This document shows positions 9,006-18,293 of a stretch of 64,000 nt of DNA, piece by piece. The stretch spans positions 1 through 64,000 of the forward strand of contig JABLUY010000036.1 of assembly GCA_013306675.1 (NCBI GenBank). Reading direction: 5' to 3'. Each line of letters starts with the position of its first letter. Positions within the stretch are counted from its first letter, which is position 1. The notes under the pieces were generated by a model. The model saw only the letters and a list, made by a program, of their open reading frames with translations. It was not told the origin of the DNA and did not search any database. A program made the position numbers and the translations under genes. The stretch is from Thraustochytrium sp. TN22 (taxonomy: Eukaryota > Sar > Bigyra > Thraustochytrida > Thraustochytriidae).

Positions 9006-10376
9006 TCATATCAATACGCTTTGCCGCAGTTGCAGGATGCGGGTCGCCGCCTGGCGACGCGCCACCGCTCCCGACTCTTTGCTGTCTGCAGCGCTCCAGG
9101 CGCTCAATACGGCCTCCAGCGGTGCCCGCCACGCAGCCTTGGGCTCCTCAGGTTTGTCGTTCACCTCAAGCACAAGAAGTTCCTGGTGTTCCTCGCAGTT
9201 GCGAGCGGTCGTCGCTCCCGTGTTCACCAGCTTGCGTCCGCGACAAGACGGCCGTTGGCGGACAGGAGGACCCTTCGGGGCCTCGCCACGGTCGTCCTCA
9301 GGCGAGTTTCCGCGCTGCACCGTGGCGAGCCAGTCCAGGCGCTCCTGAAGCCGGCTCTCGGCAGCCTCGTGCACCGTCCTGGCGTGCGTGAGGACGTCCT
9401 CGGCGCCGTTGCGGTCCGCCACGAAGACCCAGCCGTGCGCCACGCAGGGCGCGACGAGGGAAATCGGGAGCGACTCCAGCAGCCGGGCGCCCGCCTCGCG
9501 AGCGTGATCCAGCAGCGCGACGCCAACCCATGGCCAGTCTCGCAAGAGTCCCCTCGAGTCGCGCGTCGTGGACTCTAGCGCGCGCAGCACCGCCTTGGCA
9601 ACGGGCGAGCCCGGGGGCACGCGCACGAGGACCTGCGCGACGAGGCGGCCGAGCGCTGTGGAGCGCAGTCCTACGGCTAGCTCCGTCGCGCGAAAGGCCT
9701 GGGCCCCGGACCCTCCCTGGGGGAGGCCCGCGAGCGCGGCTGCACACAGCGATACCGCCTCGGGGCCTCGGATGCGCTGGTTCGCGGCGCAGACCGCCAT
9801 TTGGCCCAGCACGAGTCGCGCGACCAAGTCCATGGCGGCTTCGGAAACCGGCATCTCAAGCTGCCGCTGCGCCGAGCGGGGCGCCATCGAGAAGGCGTGC
9901 AGTGCGCGGCGCTCGATGCACGTCCACAGCGCATCGTGCTCCAGCTGCGCGCGCACCGCCCGCGCATGGTAATCCATCCCGCGCCGCGGCACAGGCTGCA
10001 GCTCCTTTTCCTGCGGCCGGCGCTCCCGAGCCGACGCAAGGCGCGACAGCACCTTGATCGCCTCTGCGCGCGCGCGGGGGCCGCAGCTCGACTTTTGGTC
10101 GAGCGCCGCCGCCATCGCGTCGAGCACCTTCGCGCCGGCGTGCCCCTGGTCCTCCCCACCAGCGCCCCTCACGACGACCTCCGCGTCTTCTCTGACCGCC
10201 GTGACGCCCTGCATCACGTCAAAGAGCGTCGCCCTCACCTCCGCGTCCTCCACCCTGTGCGCCAGAATAGTCGCCCTCGCCGTGGCCGCCTCGCCGAAGG
10301 CTTCCGCCAGCGCCTCGGCCTCCTCCGCCAGCGCGAGCCTCCTCCGCGCCAGCGCGGCCTCGCGTCCGAACTCCAT
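9006..10376 (-). CDS. Conserved-looking helical protein, function unknown
   Basis: 456 residues from the ATG at 10376, where a dense charged helix begins; a GTG-initiated upstream extension is Arg/Gly-rich noise. Residues 1-120 look like a coiled coil (R-R-R-L-A-L-A-E-E-A-E-A-L-A). Residues 120-360 are Ala/Leu-rich amphipathic helices that could be a HEAT/ARM-like or other all-helical fold. The last 100 residues are charged and probably disordered. There is no signal peptide, membrane span or catalytic motif. Convergent with the CRIB-RhoGAP gene and divergent from the ubiquitin-like membrane protein gene. I do not recognise the family. That it is a gene rests on length, a compositional pattern unlike the antisense frames, and consistent spacing. 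Confidence 0.55.
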   Translation of the reverse strand: MEFGREAALARRRLALAEEAEALAEAFGEAATARATILAHRVEDAEVRATLFDVMQGVTAVREDAEVVVRGAGGEDQGHAGAKVLDAMAAALDQKSSCGPRARAEAIKVLSRLASARERRPQEKELQPVPRRGMDYHARAVRAQLEHDALWTCIERRALHAFSMAPRSAQRQLEMPVSEAAMDLVARLVLGQMAVCAANQRIRGPEAVSLCAAALAGLPQGGSGAQAFRATELAVGLRSTALGRLVAQVLVRVPPGSPVAKAVLRALESTTRDSRGLLRDWPWVGVALLDHAREAGARLLESLPISLVAPCVAHGWVFVADRNGAEDVLTHARTVHEAAESRLQERLDWLATVQRGNSPEDDRGEAPKGPPVRQRPSCRGRKLVNTGATTARNCEEHQELLVLEVNDKPEEPKAAWRAPLEAVLSAWSAADSKESGAVARRQAATRILQLRQSVLI

Positions 10377-11324
10377 CTCCCCTCCCCTCCCCCCGGAGCC
10401 GCGTCTCCAGCTCCGGCCTCTCGCTCTCCGCGAGCTCCTCGCCCTCAGGCGCCAAATCTCCCTGCCCGCCCGCCCGCCTGCCTGCCTGTGAATCACAACA
10501 TCAAGTTGAGAATGATGTAGGTGCGCCGGCGACGCGTGGCCGAATCATTCCCCGAACCCCACACCGCCGCGCGCACCCCGTGTGCGCTACACCCGGCGGC
10601 CCGCCTTACGCGCCTGCTCGCGCGCCGGGCCGCGCCCTGCTTCATTAAGGCGGCCTCTGCGCCGCCCGGCGCGCATTCAAATTTCAAAATTCAAACTCGA
10701 ACAACCATCCTCCGCGGCTCCGCCCCTCGCGCGGGCAGAACCCGAAGCGCGGCCGCGCGGCGCGGCGAGGCGCGGCGCGGCGAGGCGAGGCGCGCGGAGG
10801 CGGCAGCAGCGCGGCAGCGCGGCGGCCGACGCCACGCCCGAGCGAAACAGGCTGCTTCGCGAGCGAGCGAGCGGCGCGAGCTGAGGTCGCGCTGAGCTGA
10901 GCCGAGCTGAGCCGAGGCCGCCGCTCCGCCCCCGCACACGCGCGGCGGCCGCGGCCGGCAGACCCTCCCGGCGGCGCAGAGCGGCGGCGGCGCGGCGCGC
11001 GCGCGGCGAGCGAGCGGCGCGGCGCGGCGCGCTCCCCTTCCTCCCCCCCCCTCCGCGGCGGCGGCGGCGCGCGAGCGGCGGGCGAGAGAGCGAGCGGGCG
11101 GACGAGGCGCGGAGCATCTCGGGGAACGCCGAAGGACTCGGAGGACTCCGCGCCTGGCGCGGCCGAGGGCGGCACCTTCCGCGCCAGCGTGCCCGGCGCG
11201 GAGCGCGGCGCAGAGCGGCAGTTCTGGTCTGGGCGGGCGAGGTAGCGGGCGGCTGGGCAGGGCAGCTCGGGCCGGGCGACTCGTGCGCGCCGAGGCCCGT
11301 GCCGAGGCAGGCGTCGAGGCCGAG
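10377..11324. other. Divergent intergenic region with GCGGC tracts
   Basis: 948 bp between two divergent start codons. GCGGC/GCGAGGC-type repeats lie at about 10748-10800 and about 11005-11035. A short AT-richer patch (about 10678-10700) sits between them. It should contain both promoters and leaders. Open frames through it are Arg/Ala low-complexity on both strands. Confidence 0.5.
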
Positions 11325-12470
11325 ATGGCGCCCGCGTACGAGAAGGTGGAGGCCGTGGACGAGGAGCAGCAGCAGGAGCTGCACGAGGGAAGGCAGCCGG
11401 AGGTGAGCGGCGGCCAGGGCGTGGCGGCGGCACCGAGCGTGGAGCCGGAGGACGCCATCACGGTCCGGGTCAAGAGCCAGGATGAAAAGACGCACGAGGT
11501 GCGCGTGTCGGCAGGCGAGACCGTGCGCGGGCTCAAGCAGGTGCTGGAGGAGCTGACGGGCCTGCCGCCGGCGCGGCAGCGGCTCATCTGCCTCGGCAGG
11601 CTGCTTATGGACGAGAAGACGCTCAAGGAGAGCAACGTCAAGGACGGCAACTTTGTGCACCTGGTGCCCAAGCCCGCGGCCGCCTGCGCACCGGGCGGCG
11701 GCGGCGGCGAGGGCGGCGGCCAGGGCCAGCAGCAGGGCCTGGACGACATGCACATCCCCGTGCACATCCAGGAGATGCTCATGGCGCGCGGCGAGGTGCC
11801 CATGGCTCGCTTCGATCAGCAGCCCGGGCTGAGCCTCGAGGAGGAGTACGAGCTCAGCATCTGGCGCTACCGCGTGCGCGTCATGTCGATGCTCATGCTC
11901 TTCTACTACTTTATGACTTTCATGGCCGCGGTGACGCTCTGGCTGCACCCGGACGATGGCAATGACTACCAGGACGAGGGCCAGTTTCGCCAGGTCAAGT
12001 CGGACCTGCCGCTCTCGCTCGTCGACACGCTCGAAAATGTTCTCGGCATGGTGGTCTCCTTCGCCGGCCTGCAGGCCGCCGTGCGGGATAGCCCGCGAGT
12101 GTCCCGCAAGTTCGCGCGTGAGCTCTGCTCGTTGGCGGTCGTTCACTTCGTCAACCTCTTCATGTGGATCGCGGCGCTTTTCCGCCACGAGATCATCCGC
12201 ATTCCCGTGCACCACCGCTACGGCGGGCACCCGCGGGCGGACGACGAAGACGCGGACCTGCAGTCCATCGTCGGCGCCATGCTTATCGTGCACCCCATGC
12301 TCTGGCTCACCATGATTAGCGTCGCCTTTCGCTACCACAAGCTCCTCGTGCAGCGTCACATCCTCCTCAATCCGCTGGATGCGACGCCCATCGAGGTGGA
12401 CGGCGAAGCTGATGCTGATGCGGACCAGGAGACGCGCGAGCCTGCCTCTCGCGCCGCCCAGGTCGTGTAA
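11325..12470 (+). CDS. Ubiquitin-like domain multispan membrane protein
   Basis: 381 residues. A ubiquitin-like domain occupies about residues 45-115: I-T-V-R-V-K-S, then V-R-G-L-K-Q-V-L-E-E-L-T-G-L-P, then Q-R-L-I-C-L-G-R-L-L-M-D-E-K-T-L. It follows the ubiquitin beta-beta-alpha-beta-beta order but has no C-terminal Gly-Gly, so it is a non-conjugated domain. A Gly-rich linker precedes membrane segments at about 185-205 (M-L-M-L-F-Y-Y-F-M-T-F-M-A-A-V-T-L-W-L), about 235-250, about 270-290 and about 325-345. The plan recalls HERP/TMUB-type ER proteins of ER-associated degradation, with the ubiquitin-like domain in the cytosol, but I cannot assign an orthologue. The ATG at 11325 is the first in frame; upstream in-frame sequence is Ala/Glu repeat. 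Confidence 0.7.
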   Translation: MAPAYEKVEAVDEEQQQELHEGRQPEVSGGQGVAAAPSVEPEDAITVRVKSQDEKTHEVRVSAGETVRGLKQVLEELTGLPPARQRLICLGRLLMDEKTLKESNVKDGNFVHLVPKPAAACAPGGGGGEGGGQGQQQGLDDMHIPVHIQEMLMARGEVPMARFDQQPGLSLEEEYELSIWRYRVRVMSMLMLFYYFMTFMAAVTLWLHPDDGNDYQDEGQFRQVKSDLPLSLVDTLENVLGMVVSFAGLQAAVRDSPRVSRKFARELCSLAVVHFVNLFMWIAALFRHEIIRIPVHHRYGGHPRADDEDADLQSIVGAMLIVHPMLWLTMISVAFRYHKLLVQRHILLNPLDATPIEVDGEADADADQETREPASRAAQVV

Positions 12471-12730
12471 TTACCTTCCTTTTCGCTCCAACGATTTTCC
12501 TCTCGCTGTTTACCTCTTCGTTTCCGTGGGCCCGAGCGCGATGCCAATACCGACGCCAATGCCGACGACGATGCGGACTAGCCTAGCAGCAGGAGCAAAC
12601 GGACGGACCGCTCGTGGTGCGGCTGCTTGGCAGGCAAGCCCCGGCGTCAAAGTTGGTACTTGCAAGCCCTGTTCAACACAATTGATCGATTTCCCTCATC
12701 GACTACGAGCTATGGTTGACGTCTTGAAGC

Positions 12731-13924
12731 TCAGACCTGGACATCAGGTGCTGGGACTTGATAACGCAGGACGTAGTCACGTTCGTCTGCTTCCTTTCCA
12801 TCGTCAGAGGGCAGCACAGGCTCATAAGGACCCAAGACGGCAGCATGCGCGGAGCCAAGGGCCGCCGGGGACCAGGACAGGTGGCTGGAGTCAAGCAGGT
12901 ATGGGCGCTTGCGAAAGGCGTCGAGGGTGATGGACTGCGCGAAGAAGGAATCGAGCGCAGAGCTGACACTGGCGCCCAGCCAGGCCATCCAGCGCGGCTC
13001 CACCACGTCCAAAGCCGGGGAGCAGCGCGCGTGCGCATCCAGAACGGCCCGGAGTGGCGCGTAGCGCTCGTGCTTGGCGGCAATCGCGCGCAGGCTCTCC
13101 AAGAGCTGCGGCGCAACGCCGTCCACGGCGCCGAGAGCACCTCCGCAGAGCACGATGTTCTGCGCGAGGACGGGACGGGCTGCGGCCGGCGCGGCCAGGA
13201 GCGCCTCGAGCGTCGTCCGCGGCAAGGAGTCCTCCGCGCACTCGTTGTCGCCGACGAGGAGGTCGGCTGGCGGCGCGCCGACCAAGCTGCAGGCGCGGAA
13301 GGAGGCGTCCACGCAGGCGCCATCAATGACGGCGAGACAGCGCGCCTCGCGCGCCCCGGCGTCCACGACAAGCCCAGTGCGCAGCCCGGTGGAAAAGAGC
13401 GCGAGGCCGCTCCCGGAGGAGACGAAGACCGAGGGCGCGTAGAAATAGGCCAGCAGCGCCTCCGCAGCGGCCGTGAGCATGGCCGTAGGCGCGTGGTGGC
13501 GCACGGCCAGGTGCACGCGGCGCTCGCGCGGCTTGGTTTGCAGGTGCTCGAAGTACACCGCCTGGAAGAGCGCGAGCAGCGCGTCGAGCCAGGCCTCGGG
13601 CGAGCCGCGGCCGCCGGCTAGGAGCAGGTCGCGTAGCTGCGGCGGCGCGGCGAACTCCGCGCGCGGCCTGGCCTCGCGCGCGAAGCCGCACTGCACCGTG
13701 GCGCCGCCCAGGTCCACGACGACGGCGCTCTTCTCCGCGCGGCCCAGCGCCGCTGCGTACTGCCGCTGCGAGACGGGCGTGGCGGCGGCGCGGCCGCGGC
13801 TTACGGACGGCCGCCGTGCGCTGGTCATGCCGCTCGCCGCGCCCGCGGTCCTGGCCGGCGTGCGCGGCGGCGGCGGCGGCGGCACGGCCGCGCCGCCGCC
13901 CGCCGTTGTTGGGTCCTCGTCCAT
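12731..13924 (-). CDS. Actin-related protein, ARP10/ACTR10-like (dynactin)
   Basis: 397 residues, the usual ARP length. Actin-fold motifs can be followed: phosphate-1 loop region V-V-V-D-L-G-G-A-T-V-Q-C-G-F-A near residue 55, phosphate-2 region T-G-L-V-V-D-A-G-A-R-E-A, adenosine motif N-I-V-L-C-G-G-A-L-G-A-V, and the terminal W-M-A-W-L-G-A-S-V-S-S-A-L. The loops are divergent and the protein lacks the long actin inserts. This best resembles ARP10/ARP11, the pointed-end subunit of dynactin, which adapts dynein to cargo. The start at 13924 (M-D-E-D-P) precedes a Pro/Ala-rich tail; a further upstream non-ATG extension is not credible. Divergent from the polycystin gene. The exact ARP class is moderately supported. 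Confidence 0.7.
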   Translation of the reverse strand: MDEDPTTAGGGAAVPPPPPPRTPARTAGAASGMTSARRPSVSRGRAAATPVSQRQYAAALGRAEKSAVVVDLGGATVQCGFAREARPRAEFAAPPQLRDLLLAGGRGSPEAWLDALLALFQAVYFEHLQTKPRERRVHLAVRHHAPTAMLTAAAEALLAYFYAPSVFVSSGSGLALFSTGLRTGLVVDAGAREARCLAVIDGACVDASFRACSLVGAPPADLLVGDNECAEDSLPRTTLEALLAAPAAARPVLAQNIVLCGGALGAVDGVAPQLLESLRAIAAKHERYAPLRAVLDAHARCSPALDVVEPRWMAWLGASVSSALDSFFAQSITLDAFRKRPYLLDSSHLSWSPAALGSAHAAVLGPYEPVLPSDDGKEADERDYVLRYQVPAPDVQV

Positions 13925-14240
13925 GGCAGGTCGGCCCGGCGCGGCCCGGCGCGGCGCGGCGCGGTGCGGCGCGGAGGCGGCCGCTTGGCCAGCCGGCCGA
14001 AAGGCGGTCCCCTCGCTCCGCCCGCGAGCGCGCCGCGGGCGCTCGCTCGCTCGCTCGCCCGCGCGCTTCTCCTTCAGGGTCTGCCCGTGGTGGCCATGGC
14101 CATGGTCGCGCAGTCCGCCAACTCCGTCCTGCTCGCGCCCGACGCGGCCGCCGCACAGGCACGGCGCGGCGCGGCGCGGCGCGGCGCGACGAGGCCCCTC
14201 GTCGGCGGCCTGGGCCGGTCCACTTCGGCCCGGCGGCACG
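13925..14240. promoter_or_regulatory. Bidirectional promoter region, ARP10-like / polycystin
   Basis: Only 316 bp separate two divergent ATGs, so both leaders and promoters must share it. It contains two period-5 GCGGC tracts on the plus strand, about 13935-13970 (11-46 bp from the minus-strand start) and about 14163-14189 (52-78 bp from the plus-strand start). Confidence 0.55.
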
Positions 14241-16931
14241 ATGCTGCGCGGCGGCGGCGGCGGCACGCAACGGGCCAAGGTCGCGGGCGAGGACCGGGGC
14301 GAGGATGCGCAGGAGCGCTACGTGGCGTGGAGCGACGTGCGGCGGGTGGCGGAGGAGGAGGACACCGTGGACTTCGCGTTCAGGGAGCTGCGCTTTCACC
14401 TCGCGTTCTTCGCGCTCGTGGTGCCCTTCTTGGTGCTGCAGGCGCACGTGGCGGCGCGCTTCCAAACCATCGGACATCTGCGCAATGCCATCGAAAACGC
14501 AGACTTCCTCACGGGCTTCAACGAGGAGCTCACCAAACGCCAGCCACCGCCGTTCTGGTATTCGCTGGACGACGCGGCGGAATTGCAAGGGCAAGAGACC
14601 AGCGGCCTGCGCTCGCTGCGCTTCGGCCAGGTCGCCAATGCCAACGAGTTCTGGGACTGGGTCACCCAAATCGTGGGCCAAAACATAATCTTCCCCCAGT
14701 TCATCCAGGCCGACGTCTTGCAGACGCCCGAGGAGGCGTTTTGGTACTTTGGCGACGAGGACCTCGCCGTGGACATCGCGGACCACTACGCGCTCGCGCA
14801 GCACCAGGCGCTCGAGACCGACATGGTCCTGCTGGACGGCGTCAATCTTCGCTCCGTGCGAGTCATCCCATTTGCGCCGGCCGAGGGCTCGGCGGCCTCC
14901 GCCTTTGAGGCCGTGGAGCGACATCCACCCTTTTCGGAGGACGTCGAAGCGCAGTCGCTGGAGCGCTACGGCCCGTTCTCGAGCGACCTTAGTGCTACTG
15001 GAAGCATCGAGGACGGTGCCCAGAACGGGACCACCGAGCTGCCCGACAACTACTACCCGGATCTTGACACCTTCGTCTTCTTTTGGGAGCAGAGCGAGGT
15101 GCTCGCGACGCGACCCGTCAAGGGCGAGCTCTCGACGTACCCGGGCAACGGGTTCGGCGCGACACTCCCGCTCACGACCTCGTCTTGGTACGCCACGGCA
15201 AACCGCATCGCAGTCTACCGCAACGGCGTCTTCAACCTGACGGGGACCGGGCCGTCCCGCGCGGACCCGGTGCCGGCAGGGAGCCGCTTCATATCGCCTG
15301 CGACGCGAGCCGTCATCCTCAGCATGACCTTTTACAATGCTAATACCAACCTGTACGCGTACGTGGAGTGCGTGCTGGAGATCGGCGCGGCCGGCGCCTT
15401 CTCCACCTTTGTCAACTATTACGTGGCGCCGCAGCCCGGCCAGGGCTCTTCGTCGACCGGGCTGGACAGCGGCGCGCTGGCCGAGCTCGTTTTTGCGATT
15501 CTGGCCGCGCTGTACATGGTGGCCAGCTTCGTGCGCTTCTTGCGGTATCTGAATTGGTACCGCAACGGCACGCTCTGGGTCGTCCTGGACATCATCACGC
15601 TGGCGCTCTATGGCGTCTCGCTGGCATGGATCGTGCGCGCCTACTTCGCGCGCGAAAACCCGCTCGCCTTCCCGGACGCCTCCGAGTACCAGCAGCGCGT
15701 GTCGGACCCGTTCTGGGTGTGCGTGAGCAACTCTAGCTCTCTCATGGAAGAGAGTGTGAGCGCACGGGACTACCTCTTCCAGCCGTGCGGCGGCCAGCCG
15801 CCGCTGTACGAGGGCGTGGGCGCGTGGGCCAAGACGTACACGGACATGCAGGTGGTCTTCGCGCTGCTCCTGCTGCTGGCCTGCCTCAAGCTCATGCGCT
15901 ACATGTTGCAGTTCTGGCGCTTCCGCCTCTTCACGGAGGCGCTCTTCCAGGCGCGGTGGGACCTCTTGTACTTTTGCGTCATCTTCTGCATCATGTTCCT
16001 GGGCTACGCGCTCTCCGGCTATCTCTACTATCAGGCCGGCTCAGAACGGTACCGGTCCATGGCGTGGGCCACGACCACGACCCTGCTCAATTTCGTGCGC
16101 GTCGACACGGCGTACTTTGCGCTCCTGGCCGTCAACATGTACTCGCACGACTTTACGCCGGTCTTCTTCTTCTCGTACTTTTTCATCTTCGTTTGGACCT
16201 TTGGGTCCGTCCTGCTGGCCATCCTCTACAACGCTTGGCACCGCGCAAAGCACGCGTCCAGCCAGGTCGAGCTCGACGCCTGGCGCAGCTCCGTCCGCCG
16301 CCACGACCTGCGCGTGCTCTTTTCGGTGGGCGATCGCCTCGAGCCAGTACTGCATCCGGTGCGCCGCCGCGGCCTGGCTGACATCACCTGGCACTACCTG
16401 TGGCATCCGAACAGGGACCGCCGCGCCGAGGGCTGCGAGCTGCTCGGCGAGTTCTGTTGCGCCCGCACGCGCCGCAAGTGGCTCTCCAAAGAGGCCGCCA
16501 TGCTGGCACTCAAGACCTGGAAGGCCAAGGAAGAGAATCGGGACATCTTCTTTCTTGACGCCGCCATGCTGCGCGAGGCGCTCGGGCCTCGCGCTAGCGA
16601 GAAACAGGCCCAGTACTATCTTGACCTGCTCTCGGACCGCGTGTACTCGAAACTCGAGGCCGAGCAGGAGTCGCTGCGGCTGGTGCTCATGCGCTCCGGC
16701 CGCGACACCTCGGCTGGCTTCCTTCCCGCACGCAATGGCATCGCCTCTTCGGTCAGCACCATTGCCGACAACCAGGACGCCTGGCTCATGCAGGTGGATC
16801 TCTATCTGGCCAGTCTGCGCAGCTCGCACGCACAGAACACGCGCCTTCTCGCCAGTCTTGCCGACACGGCCCGTGGCGTGGCACACTACGCGACGCGGAG
16901 ACCGCGCCCAGCAGCAGTGGCCCAAATCTAA
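14241..16931 (+). CDS. Polycystin-2-like (TRPP/PKD2 family) cation channel
   Basis: 896 residues. One membrane span at about 50-75 is followed by a large extracellular polycystin (TOP) domain (about 80-400), including an N-x-T site and V-I-L-S-M-T-F-Y-N-A-N. Five more spans lie at about 410-690, ending in S6 (F-F-F-S-Y-F-F-I-F-V-W-T-F-G-S-V-L-L-A-I-L-Y-N). This is the S1-TOP-S2-S6 plan of PKD2. Between S5 and S6 the filter region reads L-L-N-F-V-R-V-D-T-A-Y, unlike the L-G-D of animal PKD2, so ion selectivity may differ. The C-terminal 200 residues are cytosolic and helical, without an EF-hand that I can see. In flagellates such channels often act in cilia. The start is the first ATG in frame after the GCGGC tract. 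Confidence 0.9.
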   Translation: MLRGGGGGTQRAKVAGEDRGEDAQERYVAWSDVRRVAEEEDTVDFAFRELRFHLAFFALVVPFLVLQAHVAARFQTIGHLRNAIENADFLTGFNEELTKRQPPPFWYSLDDAAELQGQETSGLRSLRFGQVANANEFWDWVTQIVGQNIIFPQFIQADVLQTPEEAFWYFGDEDLAVDIADHYALAQHQALETDMVLLDGVNLRSVRVIPFAPAEGSAASAFEAVERHPPFSEDVEAQSLERYGPFSSDLSATGSIEDGAQNGTTELPDNYYPDLDTFVFFWEQSEVLATRPVKGELSTYPGNGFGATLPLTTSSWYATANRIAVYRNGVFNLTGTGPSRADPVPAGSRFISPATRAVILSMTFYNANTNLYAYVECVLEIGAAGAFSTFVNYYVAPQPGQGSSSTGLDSGALAELVFAILAALYMVASFVRFLRYLNWYRNGTLWVVLDIITLALYGVSLAWIVRAYFARENPLAFPDASEYQQRVSDPFWVCVSNSSSLMEESVSARDYLFQPCGGQPPLYEGVGAWAKTYTDMQVVFALLLLLACLKLMRYMLQFWRFRLFTEALFQARWDLLYFCVIFCIMFLGYALSGYLYYQAGSERYRSMAWATTTTLLNFVRVDTAYFALLAVNMYSHDFTPVFFFSYFFIFVWTFGSVLLAILYNAWHRAKHASSQVELDAWRSSVRRHDLRVLFSVGDRLEPVLHPVRRRGLADITWHYLWHPNRDRRAEGCELLGEFCCARTRRKWLSKEAAMLALKTWKAKEENRDIFFLDAAMLREALGPRASEKQAQYYLDLLSDRVYSKLEAEQESLRLVLMRSGRDTSAGFLPARNGIASSVSTIADNQDAWLMQVDLYLASLRSSHAQNTRLLASLADTARGVAHYATRRPRPAAVAQI

Positions 16932-17076
16932 GGTGTTGGTGCCACTGTTGGTGGTGGTACCTAAGACTTGGTCATTACCAAGACTCGCGTACGAAGAACA
17001 GAATGTACCATGCTGTTTGAAAAAAAAGAAGTTCTGTCAGATACACCCCACCCCCGCCCCCAACTACGCTGCGCAG

Positions 17077-17670
17077 CTAACTAAGGTTGCTCGCAGTCCG
17101 ATTGTCGCTGCCGTCCTTGGAAGCTCCTGCAGAGTCCTCCACGAGGTCGAGCGGACTGTCCTGCTCATCTTGCTCGTCAATGTCGTCCTCGTGGACATCG
17201 TCCACGCGCGGAATATTCAGCTTGGACTCATCGTTGTGCACGTCCAGCTCGACTTTGCGCTGCTTGTTGGCCTTCATGAGCTCCACCAAGCTGGCCACCG
17301 ACTGCAACTGTGAGCAGACGAGCCCCTTCTCAGCAAGGTAGTTCTTGAACATGGACTCGGACTGGCGCTCCCTGGCGCTCGCGTCGCTTTCGAGCTCCAG
17401 CTTTTGCTCCGCCACGCGCCTCAGCAGGTACTGGCGGAACACTTCGCGCAAGAAGTTGTGCCGGTCCACGTCTTCGGCGGTGTCGATCTCCACCACGTCT
17501 AGCGCATGAGGCGAGAGGCTCGCCCAGGGCGCCATGCTCTGTAGCTGCACCTCCATTTCGAGTCGCATGCGCGCGTGCTTGTCCTGCGCGAGCGAGACGC
17601 CTGCGGCGCCTTCGCCGGGCCCGATGTGCGGCCCGCGCAGGCCGCGGTCTGACGGGGTTGCCCTTCGCAT
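17077..17670 (-). CDS. Small helical protein with acidic tail, unknown
   Basis: 197 residues from the ATG at 17670. Residues 35-135 are strongly helical and charged (F-L-R-E-V-F-R-Q-Y-L-L-R-R-V-A-E-Q-K-L-E-L), with later L-V-E-L-M-K-A-N-K-Q-R-K. The tail (about 145-197) is Asp/Glu-rich. No signal peptide, membrane span or known motif. The M-R-L-E-M start at residue 35 is an alternative. It lies 145 bp downstream of, and convergent with, the polycystin gene. I do not recognise the family; the composition looks like a nuclear or cytosolic adaptor, but that is a guess. Confidence 0.5.
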   Translation of the reverse strand: MRRATPSDRGLRGPHIGPGEGAAGVSLAQDKHARMRLEMEVQLQSMAPWASLSPHALDVVEIDTAEDVDRHNFLREVFRQYLLRRVAEQKLELESDASARERQSESMFKNYLAEKGLVCSQLQSVASLVELMKANKQRKVELDVHNDESKLNIPRVDDVHEDDIDEQDEQDSPLDLVEDSAGASKDGSDNRTASNLS

Positions 17671-18293
17671 TGGCGCGCTTCTCCACGCCCCTTGCGTGGA
17701 AAGCGCGCGCGAAGCCTCAACTGATGGATGCTAGCCAGAGCACCGCGGGGCACCGCAGGATGGCTGGATGTCGTGCGTGCTGAGCGCGTGGCGAACGCAC
17801 AGTTTTGTTCGGCGCGTCCAAGTCGTTCGCCGAGTGGCCTTTTGCAAACGGCTCCCGCGGCAGTGACCTCCGGCTCTGACAGGCGGTGAAGGCGCCCTGC
17901 CGTCACGAGAGCCTTCCGCCATGGCCGATGGGAGAAGGCACCATGTTACATGCTCAGTGGCACTCTCACTGACTGTAAGCCCGAACTAGGCCTAGGACCG
18001 ATCCGAGCGGCCCGAGTCCGAGTCCGAGTCTGAGTCCGAGTCCGGGCCCGGCCTTCGTTTTTGTACACACCCGGGTCCGCGAACCAATCTCAAGTCAGAT
18101 GGAGCAGATGGAGGCCAGATGGAGGCCAGATGGAGGCAGATGGACGACGAGCAGATGGACTCGGGCTCGCGGCGTCTCACGGCGTTTCGCAGCGTCTCAC
18201 GGCGTCTCAGGACGTCTCTCTCGCGCGCGAAGGGCGTCTCGCACGTAAAGGTGCAGTCGAAGCGCGGCGCAAGGCGCTGACATCGCAGGCATC
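17671..18293. other. Divergent intergenic region with short repeats
   Basis: Holds a GAGTCC tract (about 18013-18045), an AGATGGAGGCC tract (about 18096-18150) and a degenerate CGGCGTCTCA repeat (about 18170-18217), all within 280 bp upstream of the EF-hand gene start. No gene seen. Confidence 0.6.

Noticed and set aside
10677-12359. 560-codon frame antisense to the ubiquitin-like protein gene
   Set aside because: Low-complexity Arg/Pro/Ala and no conserved feature; the sense frame has a ubiquitin-like domain and membrane spans.
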